Assembly (NCBI GenBank): GCA_025055975.1
Contig: JANWWM010000025.1
Span: 1 to 64,000, forward strand
Direction: 5' to 3'
Source: Chloroherpetonaceae bacterium
GTDB lineage: Bacteria > Bacteroidota > Chlorobiia > Chlorobiales > Thermochlorobacteraceae
Length of the DNA stretch: 64,000 nucleotides
The translations under genes were made by a program, and so were the position numbers. Numbering within the stretch: position 1 is the stretch's first letter; every line of letters starts with the position of its first letter. Positions 45,779 through 55,700 of the stretch are shown piece by piece. Under the pieces are notes generated by a model. It saw only the letters and a program-made list of their open reading frames with translations. It did not search any database and had not been told where the DNA came from.

Positions 45779-46753
45779 TCAGAGGTTGGCGATCGCCAGG
45801 GCGCAGACCATCATGCCCGCCACCAAGAAATTTTGCGCGATGCCGTTATACCACACGTCGCGCTGGCGCGGCGCGGCAACGAAGCGAGCCTGCAAGGCGA
45901 TTTGCGGCAAAATGAAGAGAAAGGCGAGAAGCGCGTTCCCGCCTTGCCCAATCGCCAAAAGATAGAGCGAGGCGAAAACCTGACCCAAATCAATCAACGA
46001 CGCGGCAATCAAGGCGGCGTTGCGCTCGCCAAACGCGACGGGCAACGTGCGAATCCCGACGCGCTGATCGCCCTCAATGGATTTGAAATCGTTGACCGTC
46101 ATCGTGCCCGTGCTCGCAAAGGCGTAGCAAAACGCAATCACGACGGAGTGAATCGTAATCTCGCCTCGATACGCCACTTCGCCCGACAGCCAAGGATACA
46201 TCAGGTAAGAAAACGCGACGATAATGTTCCCCCACCAAAGCCGCTTTTTGAGCTTGATGGGATTGGCGCTGTAAAGGTGCGCGTTGACGATGCCCAAAAT
46301 CACATGCGCCACGACAAACGGATGAATGAGCCAAGCGACGAACACCGTCAAAGCCGCCCAAATCGAGATGAGAATCGTCGCGTTGCGCAGAGAAATCGCG
46401 CCGCTGGGAATCGGGCGCGTCGGCTCGTTGATGGCATCGATGTCGCGGTCAAAATAATCGTTGAGCATCTGACATGTGCCCGTCGCCAACGGACCCGTGA
46501 GCAAAATCCCAAGCCAAAAAATCCCGTCCGCCAAATTCCCCCAACCAAACTTTCCGCTAGCGACCGCGCCGCATGCGAAACTCCACATCACGGGAATCCA
46601 AGTGATCGGTTTGAGGAAGGAAAGAAGCGTTGCGGCAAACGACTGCGACTTGCCAACGCGATGCGTGTTGCGAATCCCCGACGCGGCGGCAAGACGCTCT
46701 AACTGCGAAGGCTCAAAGAGGGGATTGGACTTCTTGCTGGAAACGTCGCTCAC
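45779..46753 (-). CDS. bchG: Chlorophyll/bacteriochlorophyll synthase (UbiA family)
   Basis: GTG start VSDVSSKKSN; ITWIPVMWSFACGAVASG; GTCQMLNDYFDRDIDAINEPTRPIPSGAIS; DFKSIEGDQRVGIRTLPVAFG. Confidence 0.92.
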   Translation of the reverse strand: MSDVSSKKSNPLFEPSQLERLAAASGIRNTHRVGKSQSFAATLLSFLKPITWIPVMWSFACGAVASGKFGWGNLADGIFWLGILLTGPLATGTCQMLNDYFDRDIDAINEPTRPIPSGAISLRNATILISIWAALTVFVAWLIHPFVVAHVILGIVNAHLYSANPIKLKKRLWWGNIIVAFSYLMYPWLSGEVAYRGEITIHSVVIAFCYAFASTGTMTVNDFKSIEGDQRVGIRTLPVAFGERNAALIAASLIDLGQVFASLYLLAIGQGGNALLAFLFILPQIALQARFVAAPRQRDVWYNGIAQNFLVAGMMVCALAIANL

Positions 46754-46791
46754 AGTTAAACTCCCTTTTCGTTGCGGCTGATTCCGCTCGC

Positions 46792-46799
46792 CGAATATA
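46792..46799 (-). promoter_or_regulatory. Candidate promoter element TATATTCG upstream of bchG
   Basis: 38 nt upstream of the GTG start; recurrent motif. Confidence 0.3.
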
Positions 46800-46844
46800 G
46801 CCAAACTCGCTCGCTCTGCGATGGACCAAGCGTTTTCGGCGCGG

Positions 46845-47264
46845 TTAATCGTCCAGAGTTTCCACGCGCACGCGCGCAACGCCCGACCGCAACATATCCA
46901 ACGCTCTTGCGCCCGCAAGCGAAAGATCGATGATTCTGCCTTTGTCGTTCTTCGGCATGCGATCGTTGATGCGCACCACGACGCTTCGCCCGTTTTGAAG
47001 ATTCGTAACGCGAACCCGCGTTCCAAAGGGCAAGTCGACGCTTGCCGCCGTGAGTTTGCGTTTGTCGTAGGTCTCGCCGCTTGCCGTTCTTCTGCCGTGA
47101 AAGTCGTCGGCGTAGTAGCTGGCGACTCCTTCTCGCGCGCCGATTGGCGCTGAACGTTCCGCGTAGCGCGAAACGGAACGGCACGACGAAAGAGCGGCGG
47201 CGCAAAGGAGCAGAAACCCCAAGAGCCGCGTGGCTGAACAAACCGTTTGAAATGCGCGACGCAT
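46845..47264 (-). CDS. rlpA: RlpA-like lipoprotein (double-psi beta barrel)
   Basis: Lipobox LSSC; GVASYYADDFHGRRTASGETYD; LPFGTRVRVTNLQNGRSVVVRINDRMP; IDLSLAGARALDML. Confidence 0.92.
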   Translation of the reverse strand: MRRAFQTVCSATRLLGFLLLCAAALSSCRSVSRYAERSAPIGAREGVASYYADDFHGRRTASGETYDKRKLTAASVDLPFGTRVRVTNLQNGRSVVVRINDRMPKNDKGRIIDLSLAGARALDMLRSGVARVRVETLDD

Positions 47265-47466
47265 TCTCGTATCTTCAATCTGCGTTGTTTTGACAACCTG
47301 CGTCGAACCGCGCCGCGAGCGCGGAAATCGCTGGCGCGTCAGGCGAAAAGGCTTGCCAGCGCGAGCGCGAATCGCTCAGAACGAACCATGTATCGTTGAA
47401 GCGCGTTGGACGCGGTTTTGTCAAACATACCCAAACTTTCTCAATCGAAATCGCAACCGTCAAACG

Positions 47467-48030
47467 ATGCAAACCGCGATTCCGCAATCTTCCTCTCGCT
47501 TGAAATCGATCGGGTATTCGTTGTTTTTTGCCGCGCTTACCGCGCTTGGCGCTTGGATTGAAATTCCGCTCTATCCCGTGCCCGTAACGATGCAGACGTT
47601 CGTCGTTCTGCTTTCGGGGGCGTTGCTTGGCGCGCAATGGGGCGCGGCGAGCCAAGCGGCGTATCTCGTCGGAGGGCTTTTCCTGCCGATTTACGCGGGC
47701 GGCGCGATGGGCGCGAGCGTTCTGTTCGGCGCGACGGGCGGCTATTTGCTCTCGTTTCCGCTTGGCGCGTTCCTGTCGGGTCTGGCGCTCCGAAGCGTTA
47801 CGATTGAAACGCCGCTCTACGCCGTCGTGGCGCGAGTCTTCGCCGCAAGCCTCGTCATTCTGCTGTCGGGCGCGGTTTGGCTGAAAATCGCGTTGAATCT
47901 TTCCGTCGTCGAAACCGTTATGATGGGCTTCGCGCCGTTCATCTTGGGCGACCTCGTCAAATGCGCGATGGTCGGGCTTGCCGTCAAAGCGGATAGATGG
48001 GTCTCGACGCATAAACCGAACTTGTCTTGA
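47467..48030 (+). CDS. bioY: Biotin transporter BioY
   Basis: FAALTALGAWIEIPLYPVPVTMQTFVVLLSGALLGAQWGAASQAAYLVGGLFLPIYAGG. Confidence 0.94.
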   Translation: MQTAIPQSSSRLKSIGYSLFFAALTALGAWIEIPLYPVPVTMQTFVVLLSGALLGAQWGAASQAAYLVGGLFLPIYAGGAMGASVLFGATGGYLLSFPLGAFLSGLALRSVTIETPLYAVVARVFAASLVILLSGAVWLKIALNLSVVETVMMGFAPFILGDLVKCAMVGLAVKADRWVSTHKPNLS

Positions 48031-48075
48031 GTTTTCTTAATCAATCAACCTAACCTCTTTCAAGGAGAACGCATT

Positions 48076-48447
48076 ATGGCGGAAGTGATGGAAAAAGCTC
48101 CAGCGAGCGCGTTGTCGCAAGCGCTCGTCAACTTGACCGAAGGCGCGGCGGCGGAAGTCAAACGCATCATCGCGGAAAACAAAATTCCCGAAGGCTACAA
48201 GTTGCGCGTCGGCGTTACGGGCGGCGGCTGTTCGGGGCTTTCTTACGCGCTTGGCTTCGATCAGCAAAAAGAAAACGACGAACTCTTCACGAGCAACGGC
48301 GTTGAAATTCTGCTCGATAAACGCCACGCCATCTACCTTGCGGGCACGACGATCGATTACCAAGACGGATTGCAAGGTCGCGGTTTCACGTTTGACAATC
48401 CAAACGCGAAAAAGACCTGCGGTTGCGGCAGTTCGTTCTCGGCGTAA
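48076..48447 (+). CDS. Iron-sulfur cluster assembly A-type carrier (IscA/SufA/ErpA)
   Basis: LRVGVTGGGCSGLSYALGF; DYQDGLQGRGFTFDNPNAKKTCGCGSSF. Confidence 0.94.
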   Translation: MAEVMEKAPASALSQALVNLTEGAAAEVKRIIAENKIPEGYKLRVGVTGGGCSGLSYALGFDQQKENDELFTSNGVEILLDKRHAIYLAGTTIDYQDGLQGRGFTFDNPNAKKTCGCGSSFSA

Positions 48448-48467
48448 AAGCCCTTAAACGAGACTGA

Positions 48468-48495
48468 AAGGCGATTTCAAACGAAGTCGCCTTTT
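48468..48495 (+). terminator. Intrinsic terminator
   Basis: AAAGGCGATTTCAAACGAAGTCGCCTTTTTG hairpin plus T-tract. Confidence 0.7.
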
Positions 48496-48508
48496 TGTTT
48501 TTTCTCCG

Positions 48509-48516
48509 TATCTTGC
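48509..48516 (+). promoter_or_regulatory. Candidate promoter element TATCTTGC
   Basis: 27 nt upstream of the ATG at 48544, directly after a terminator. Confidence 0.3.
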
Positions 48517-48543
48517 GCCCGCAACCTTAACCTCGTCAATCAA

Positions 48544-49386
48544 ATGAAAAAAGCCGCGATTTTTCTCTCCGCCTTTGCCGCCGCGCTCTCTCTGGCAAGT
48601 TGCGACAACGAGAAAAAGCAACTCGAAAATCTCCTCAAAACCTCGCAACAAGTAACCGATTCGCTCAACGCCGTCATTCAAGAGGAATATGAACGGCGCG
48701 CCAAGTTGGAAAAGGAATTGGACGAGCTCGATACTTACGCGAAAAGTCTGGGCGTGAATCTCGCCGCCGAAAAAGATCCCGAAAAACAAAAGAACACCAT
48801 TGAACGCATCAAGGAAGCGGCAAACGCGCTGAAATCGCAGAAAGAAAAAATCGAACAACTCACCGCTCGCGTCAGTCGGCTCGAGAAAAAACTCGCCGAA
48901 GTAACCGCTGAAAACGAGCGATTGAAGGAACAAATCGCCAAACTCGCGGGAGAAAATCTCGCCTTGCGCAACAAGGTCGACAGCCTAACGCGCGTAACGG
49001 CGAACCTCAAATCGCGCCTTGCCGAGGCGGTCGCCGCCGCCAACGCGCAACGCGAAAAGCTCAACACGGGCTACTACATCATCGGCGGCACGGGCTTCTT
49101 GCGCGACAACGGCGTGTTGGAGCGACGCGGTCCGTTTGGAAACGCCTACAACCCGAACTTTGACCCCTCGCAAAATCGCAACGTGCGCCGCATCGACATT
49201 TCGCAAACGACCGAAATCGAAGTGCCCGCGCGCAAGAGCGACGTCGTCATCTGGTCGCCGCACGTGCGCAACAGTTACGAAGTCGTCGAGAAATCGGGCG
49301 ACCGCAACAAATCCATCGTGCGCATTCTCAATCCCGACGAGTTCTGGCAAACCGCAAAAGTGCTGGCGATAGGAACGGAAGGCTAA
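48544..49386 (+). CDS. Coiled-coil lipoprotein
   Basis: MKKAAIFLSAFAAALSLASC lipobox; long heptad-like region; globular C-terminus. Confidence 0.7.
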   Translation: MKKAAIFLSAFAAALSLASCDNEKKQLENLLKTSQQVTDSLNAVIQEEYERRAKLEKELDELDTYAKSLGVNLAAEKDPEKQKNTIERIKEAANALKSQKEKIEQLTARVSRLEKKLAEVTAENERLKEQIAKLAGENLALRNKVDSLTRVTANLKSRLAEAVAAANAQREKLNTGYYIIGGTGFLRDNGVLERRGPFGNAYNPNFDPSQNRNVRRIDISQTTEIEVPARKSDVVIWSPHVRNSYEVVEKSGDRNKSIVRILNPDEFWQTAKVLAIGTEG

Positions 49387-49434
49387 TCGCGTTTGGCGCG
49401 GTCCAAAAGCGACGACGCGAGTCGCTCAATCGGC

Positions 49435-50238
49435 TCATAGCGCGAGCATCAAGCCGAAGAAGGGAATCACCGTGCCTCTCAGGTTCTCAACGAGAGTAAC
49501 CTCGAAGCGAAGCGACCGCGCGTGAACGCCGATCCCCAAGCCGAAATTGCTAAACCGCCGATTGAACGACTGCCGCTCTTCCCTGCCTTGATTTTCGGGC
49601 TTGAACGAATAATTGACGTTTTGATTGAGCGCGTAATAAACGGGCGTAAGCGTGAGCGCGAAATCTTTGCGATGAAAACTGATGGGAACGGCAAATTCAA
49701 GCGTGATGCCGCCCGACGACGCGGTCGCTCTGGCAGGCTCGTTTTGATTGACGCGAATGTCCGATGATTCGCCCGTTCCGCCGAGCGCATACCCGACGAC
49801 GGACAGAAGCGCGATGCCAATCGGCGACGCCTTTGGCAGAAGCGCGTATTTGCCGAAAACTCGCAATGCCGTTCCGCCCGCGATGCGTCCCAAGCCCTCT
49901 TCCGCGAAGTTTCGATCGTCAAGGCTAAACGCGGAAAAGGTAACGTCGCCGCCCACATCGAAATTTTCCGTGATGGGAAGTTGCGCGATTCCGCCGAAGG
50001 AAAGAACGCGAGAGTCGTTGTAGAAAACGAACTTGTTTGCCGCGCTGTCTCGTCGAATCGTCGTGCGCACCGTTCTCGCCATTCCCCCGAAAAGCCCGAC
50101 TTGGAACGTCCGCGCGCTGTCAATCTCCACGGTTTTGCCCGATTGAAAGTGGTTCATTTGGTAGGTCGTGGTCGTGGTTACGACGCTAGCTCCGCATCCT
50201 GCCAAGAGAATCGCGCCGAGAAGAAGAAGAGGTCTCAT
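49435..50238 (-). CDS. Lipoprotein/outer-membrane beta-structure protein
   Basis: MRPLLLLGAILLAGCGAS lipobox; beta-rich body. Confidence 0.6.
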   Translation of the reverse strand: MRPLLLLGAILLAGCGASVVTTTTTYQMNHFQSGKTVEIDSARTFQVGLFGGMARTVRTTIRRDSAANKFVFYNDSRVLSFGGIAQLPITENFDVGGDVTFSAFSLDDRNFAEEGLGRIAGGTALRVFGKYALLPKASPIGIALLSVVGYALGGTGESSDIRVNQNEPARATASSGGITLEFAVPISFHRKDFALTLTPVYYALNQNVNYSFKPENQGREERQSFNRRFSNFGLGIGVHARSLRFEVTLVENLRGTVIPFFGLMLAL

Positions 50239-50373
50239 TCGCAACGGGTTTAGGTTGAAGACGTGACGCGGCAAATTAGGGCTTTTTTGGAGAGCGGCAA
50301 AAGTTGGCGTTCAAATTCGTGGATTCCTCGCGGGCACTCGGGATGACGAGAAGCCGAGTTTGTCTCGAATGAT

Positions 50374-50381
50374 TATCTTTG
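50374..50381 (+). promoter_or_regulatory. Candidate promoter element TATCTTTG upstream of nuoK
   Basis: TAnnTTTG match; 24 nt upstream of the ATG at 50406. Confidence 0.35.
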
Positions 50382-50405
50382 CCTCGCTTCAAAAAATGAA
50401 CGCAG

Positions 50406-50714
50406 ATGACGCACATCGAACTCAATCATTGCCTATGGCTTTCGGCGTTTATGTTCACGATGGGGGTGATTGGCGTGCTGGCGCGTCGCAACGCCATCGT
50501 GATTTTTATGTGCATTGAGTTGATGCTCAACGCCGTGAATCTCTCTCTCGTCGCCTTCTCGCGCTACCTGCCCGACATTCAAGGACAAATGATGGTCTTT
50601 TTCGTGATGACGGTCGCCGCCGCCGAAGCCGCCGTGGGTCTTGCCATCGTGATTTCGCTCTTTCGCAATCGGCAAACCGTCAACATTGACGAAATCAATT
50701 TGCTCAAAGGATAA
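50406..50714 (+). CDS. nuoK: NADH-quinone oxidoreductase subunit K
   Basis: [62 protein letters not shown]. Confidence 0.95.
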   Translation: MTHIELNHCLWLSAFMFTMGVIGVLARRNAIVIFMCIELMLNAVNLSLVAFSRYLPDIQGQMMVFFVMTVAAAEAAVGLAIVISLFRNRQTVNIDEINLLKG

Positions 50715-50725
50715 CTTCGGTCGGC

Positions 50726-52627
50726 ATGCATCTCGTTTATCTCGTCGTTTTCTTGCCCCTTGCGGGCTTTCTCGTCGCGTCGCTTTTGAGCCTGACGAAG
50801 TTCATCGGCGAAGGCGAATCGGGAAAAGAAAAACTCGTCGGATTTTTCTCGACATTGATGATTGCGATTCCGTTTGGAATCGTGGCGACGCTGTTCGCCT
50901 CGTTTGGCGGCGAAGCCCAAATCGTCGCGCTCTACGAGTGGATTGGCGCAGGCTCGTTGAGCGCGAAGATTGCCTATCGCATCGATTCGCTCTCGCTCGT
51001 GATGGCGATGATCGTAACGGGCGTTGGCAGTTTGATTCACCTCTACTCGATTGGCTATATGCACGGCGACGAGGGCTTTGCGCGGTTCTTCGCCTATCTC
51101 AATCTCTTCATCTTCGCTATGCTGAACTTGATTCTCGCCGACAATATGCTCCTGATGTTTTTGGGTTGGGAAGGCGTGGGATTGTGCTCGTATTTGCTGA
51201 TTGGATTTTGGTTCGATCGAAAGTTCGAGGGCGTAGGAATCGAGACGACGACCGACGCGGCGAACAAGGCGTTCATTATGAACCGCATCGGCGACTTTGC
51301 GATGCTGGCGGCGATGTTCCTCATCTTTCAAAAAGTTTCCTCGCTCGATTACGAAGCGATGTTTTCGCAGAAGGCGGCGTTTGACTCGACGCATCTGTTT
51401 TGGATTGCGACGCTCGTTTTCATCGGTTGTTCGGGCAAATCGGCGCAGATTCCGCTTTACACGTGGCTTCCCGACGCGATGGCGGGTCCGACGCCCGTTT
51501 CGGCGCTCATTCACGCGGCGACGATGGTTACGAGCGGCGTATATCTAATTGCGCGCCTTTCGCCCCTGCTGACCATGTCGCCCGAAGCGATGAGCCTAAT
51601 TGCCGTGATTGGCGCGGCGACGGCGTTCATTGCGGCGACGATTGGCGTCGCGCAAAACGACATCAAAAAAGTTCTCGCCTACTCGACGGTCTCGCAACTG
51701 GGCTATATGTTTTTGGCGCTCGGCGTGGGGGCGTTTGGCTCGGCGATTTTTCACGTCGCCACGCATGCCTTTTTCAAAGCCTGTCTCTTCTTGGGCGCAG
51801 GGTCGGTGATTCACGCCTTGCATGAAGAGCAAGACATTCGCAAAATGGGCGGGCTTGCCAAAGCAATGCCGCAAACGAACCTCACGTTCCTTGTCGCCAC
51901 GCTCGCGCTCGCGGGCTTTCCCTTGACGGCGGGCTTTTTCAGCAAAGACGACATTCTCGCCAAAACGTTCGAGAGCCAAAACTACGCGCTGTGGGCGATT
52001 GGGCTTCTGACGGCGTTCATCACGGCGTTCTACGCGATGCGTCTTTACGCGCTCGCGTTCTTGGGCGAAGCGCGATGGGACTCCAACGAGAAACCGCATG
52101 AATCGCCCGCGTTGATGACGATTCCGCTGTGGATTTTGGGCGCGCTCTCGCTTTTTGGCGGCGCGATGGGCTTGCCCGCCGTGATTCAAGAACGAAATTG
52201 GATTCAGTCGTTTCTTGCCACGAGCGTCGTCGGCGCGGAGACGCATCCCTTGTCGCACTCGACGGAGTGGATGTTGCTCGGCGTTTCGAGCCTCGTGGCG
52301 ATTTTGGGCTTGGGCGTTTCGCTCGGCATTTACGGCAAGAAAAAAGCCGAAGGAGAGCCGCAGGGCGTTTTCGCGTTGCTTCATCGCAAATACTACGTTG
52401 ATGAAATCTACGACGCGCTCGTCTCGAAGCCGTTTCAATGGCTTTGCGCCAAAGTCCTCGCGCCGTTCGACGCGCGGGCGCTCGATGGGCTTGTGAACGG
52501 AATCGGCGGATCGATTTTGGGGCTTGGCGCGGCGATGCGGCGTTGGCAAACGGGCGTTGCGCAAAACTACGCCCTCGTCATCACGATTGGGTTAATTTTG
52601 CTCGTCGGTTATATTGCGCTCAGTTGA
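50726..52627 (+). CDS. nuoL: NADH-quinone oxidoreductase subunit L
   Basis: MLLMFLGWEGVGLCSYLLIGFWF; IPLYTWLPDAMAGPTPVSALIHAATMVTSGVYLI; AYSTVSQLGYMFLALGV. Confidence 0.95.
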   Translation: MHLVYLVVFLPLAGFLVASLLSLTKFIGEGESGKEKLVGFFSTLMIAIPFGIVATLFASFGGEAQIVALYEWIGAGSLSAKIAYRIDSLSLVMAMIVTGVGSLIHLYSIGYMHGDEGFARFFAYLNLFIFAMLNLILADNMLLMFLGWEGVGLCSYLLIGFWFDRKFEGVGIETTTDAANKAFIMNRIGDFAMLAAMFLIFQKVSSLDYEAMFSQKAAFDSTHLFWIATLVFIGCSGKSAQIPLYTWLPDAMAGPTPVSALIHAATMVTSGVYLIARLSPLLTMSPEAMSLIAVIGAATAFIAATIGVAQNDIKKVLAYSTVSQLGYMFLALGVGAFGSAIFHVATHAFFKACLFLGAGSVIHALHEEQDIRKMGGLAKAMPQTNLTFLVATLALAGFPLTAGFFSKDDILAKTFESQNYALWAIGLLTAFITAFYAMRLYALAFLGEARWDSNEKPHESPALMTIPLWILGALSLFGGAMGLPAVIQERNWIQSFLATSVVGAETHPLSHSTEWMLLGVSSLVAILGLGVSLGIYGKKKAEGEPQGVFALLHRKYYVDEIYDALVSKPFQWLCAKVLAPFDARALDGLVNGIGGSILGLGAAMRRWQTGVAQNYALVITIGLILLVGYIALS

Positions 52628-52715
52628 AATTCGAGTGACGTTCGTTGCTTTTTTTGCCCTAACCGCGAACCCTCTGAGTCAATATGCGATAAGAAACGCC
52701 AAGACGATTAGAGCG

Positions 52716-55700
52716 ATGCAAAACTCTTCCGCGACAGCGACGAGCGCGGACGCTTCCAACGCCAATCGCGCCCGCTTCGACGATGCGTCCGACGACTTGC
52801 TGCACCAGCTTCTCCTGTTGACTTTCCGACTTCAAGAGACCGAAACGCTTTCAGGCAAGGCGCGCTTGGCGTGCGACGAGCTGTCGCGCTTGCTGCGCCG
52901 CCGCGCCGCGTTTCTCGTGGCGTTGGACGAGCAAAGCAATCTGCTCGCCGCGTCGATGTCGTCTCAAAAAGAAAAGGATCACTTGGCGTTCGAAGCGCAT
53001 CTTCTCGATCCGCCGCTCCAAAAGGAGCGTTTCTACGCGCATCTCAAAGCTCTGGCGGCGCGGTCGCCTCACGGAATCGCGTTTGTCGCCAACCCTCGTC
53101 TCTACGAAGAACTCAAAGGATTGGGAATCGAGGCGCATCCGCCGATAGACGTTGGAGCGGGCATTCGCAGCGAGCCGCTTCCGGCGAGAACCATCGCGCA
53201 TTGCCTCTTTGAAACCCCAACGCTGAACGACGAATTTGGCGCGTATCTCGTGGCGAAATCGCGTCACGACAAAGTCAATCTCGCGCTTTATTTGGGCGGC
53301 GGCTCGGAAAAAATTTGCCAAGGCGAGCGAGACCTCGATCGACTCTTGCGCGCGCTGGAAGCGCTCGTCGCGCATCTTGCGGAGGTTTTCGAGAACGACG
53401 AAATCAAGCGCCAAGCCCTCCAAGACAACGCCGCGTTGCGCGCAATGTATCAACTTTCCGCGGGTCTCGTGGCGAGCAGCGGCGAAATCAAACGCGAAAA
53501 AGACGCTTGCTCCAAGCTGCGCCGCCTGTGCGAAAACGTCGTCAAACATCGCCTCGCCAACGCCGCCATCGCGCTCACGCTCGACGAGGAGCGACGCTTT
53601 CTCGAAATCGCGGGCGCGGGAAAATCGCCCGTCGAAGTCGAGCTTGAACAAGCCCTCTCGCCGCTCGCCGCGGTTGGCAAACTGCCCGAAAAGTTTTGGG
53701 AAACCCTCTCGCAACATGCGGAGAAAATCTCCGATACCTATGTGGCGCTCGATGCGGTCGTTAGCGACGAGGATTCCCCGCTCGCGTTTCCTCCGCTATC
53801 AAACGCCTTCGCGTTGTTAGGGCATCGCCAAAGCGAGTTGAGCATCACGCTCTTCGCGCCTTTTTTCAATCAAGACGGACAAGCATTTGGATTCTTGGCT
53901 TATTGCAACGACTCAATTCCCTTGATGATAGAGGAGACGATTCGCGCCGTCGAGAGCGTGACGAAAATCGTCGAAAACGAACTTCAACTGACGACCCTCA
54001 AAGCCTCGTCGATCTTGGAATTTCGGCGGAGACGAGAACTCGCCGAGCAAGCGGCGGCGGCGAAACTGCAAGAAGCCCTCAATTTTTCCAAACAACTTTC
54101 AGGCGGCGCGACGCGCAAGGAAAAAATCGAGGCGACGCTCAAAGCGATTTGCCAAAAGACGGGCGTTTCGAGCGCGACGGCGTTTCTCTTCGACGAAAAC
54201 GGCGACTACGCGATCGCCTTCGGCGGCAACGAAAACTTCTTCAACGCCATTCCGAAGCGCGAAATGGAGCGGCTCGACGAGGTGGTCGCGTTGCCCAATC
54301 GCTTCGCGCTCGAAGCGATGCTGTCGTGCCGAGGCTTTGAACTGAACGGCAACTTCTGCTTCACGAAACGTCAGGTCGAGCGCGCGATGGAAGAGATCGT
54401 CACGGGCGGAAGCGTGCCGAGCGACTTTCAATCGCCCGAACTTTTGAGAGAAAACCTGACCCGATTTGCGACGAGCGGCGACGCCTTTTTGCTCACGCCG
54501 ATTCGCTATCGCGGCGAAACGTTCGGCTACTTCTCGCACGATTCCATCAAGCTTGCGAGCGACGGCGCGAACGCGCTCGTTCAGTTCGGCGAACCCTTGT
54601 CGCTCGCGGCGTTCTTCGCCCGCGAACTCGCCGCCGAACTCGCCATCGATAAGCTCAAAGAAACGAGCGACCTGAACCTTCAACAAATTCGACTCACGAA
54701 GGATTTGACCGACGCTCTGGCGGAAAGCGCCAAGCAATTTCAATCCACCGCGAGCCTCGAAGACAGGGCGAACTTCGTCGCCGAATGTTTGACGGAACGA
54801 TTCGGCTTTCAATTCGCAAGCGTCGCCTTTTACGAAGACGGCAAACGCCTTTCGCTCGCGGCGCACCGAACGCATTCGCAACTTGCCAACGACGCGATCG
54901 AAAAGCGTCTCGCCGCGCGATTTCGCAAGGGCTTGTTCGTTCCGCAACGCGCGCTCGAGGCGGCGTTTCAAGAGGAGTTCAAGGTCGGTTCGTTCTACGC
55001 CTATCGCGCCTGCGACGTCCGAAAAGCGCTGCGCGCAAAAACTTCGGGCGAAACGCTCAAAGAAAACTTTGGCGCGGTCGCGCTCAAAGGCTACGCGGCG
55101 GGCGACGAGCGCGTCGGCATAATGATTCCGATTTGCGACGACGCTCAACGGCGAATCGGGCACGTCGCGTTGGGACAACCGATGCTCTTGAACTTGGGCG
55201 TCGCCGTCATGTCGCTCTCGGAACGAATGAAGCTCGTTTCCGTGCTCGTCGAGCAACTCTCGCTCGCCGCTCGCAATCGCCTTGCGACGATCGAAAAAGA
55301 CGCGGTCAACGAAAGCCTGCTGCGCTCCGAAGCGCGATATCGCAACCTCGTCGAGAACGTGCAGTATGGCTTCATTATGTTCAAAGCGGACAAAAGAATC
55401 GACTTTGTCAACGCCGCTTTGAAAGCGATGCTCGGCTACCCGATGGACGCGATGAAAGACAAGCGGCTGGAAGAGTTCGCCGCGCCCGCCTCGCTCAATG
55501 CGATTCGGCAGATGGAGGAAGAAGTCTACGCGGGCAAAACGCAATCGGAAGCCGAAATCTGCCTCGTCTCCAGCAAAGGCGAGCACATTCCGTTTCGCGC
55601 CTCATGCACGCCCCAACTCGTCGTGGGCAAAAAAGGCGAACTGGAAATCGAGGGCGCGTTCTCGGCGCTCATCGACTTGCGCCCGCAATACGAAATCGAA

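Noticed and set aside
46754-47296. N-terminal extension of the BchG ORF
   Set aside because: Overlaps rlpA in another frame; homology starts at the GTG at 46753.
54099-55586. 495-aa minus-strand ORF
   Set aside because: Antisense to the histidine kinase.
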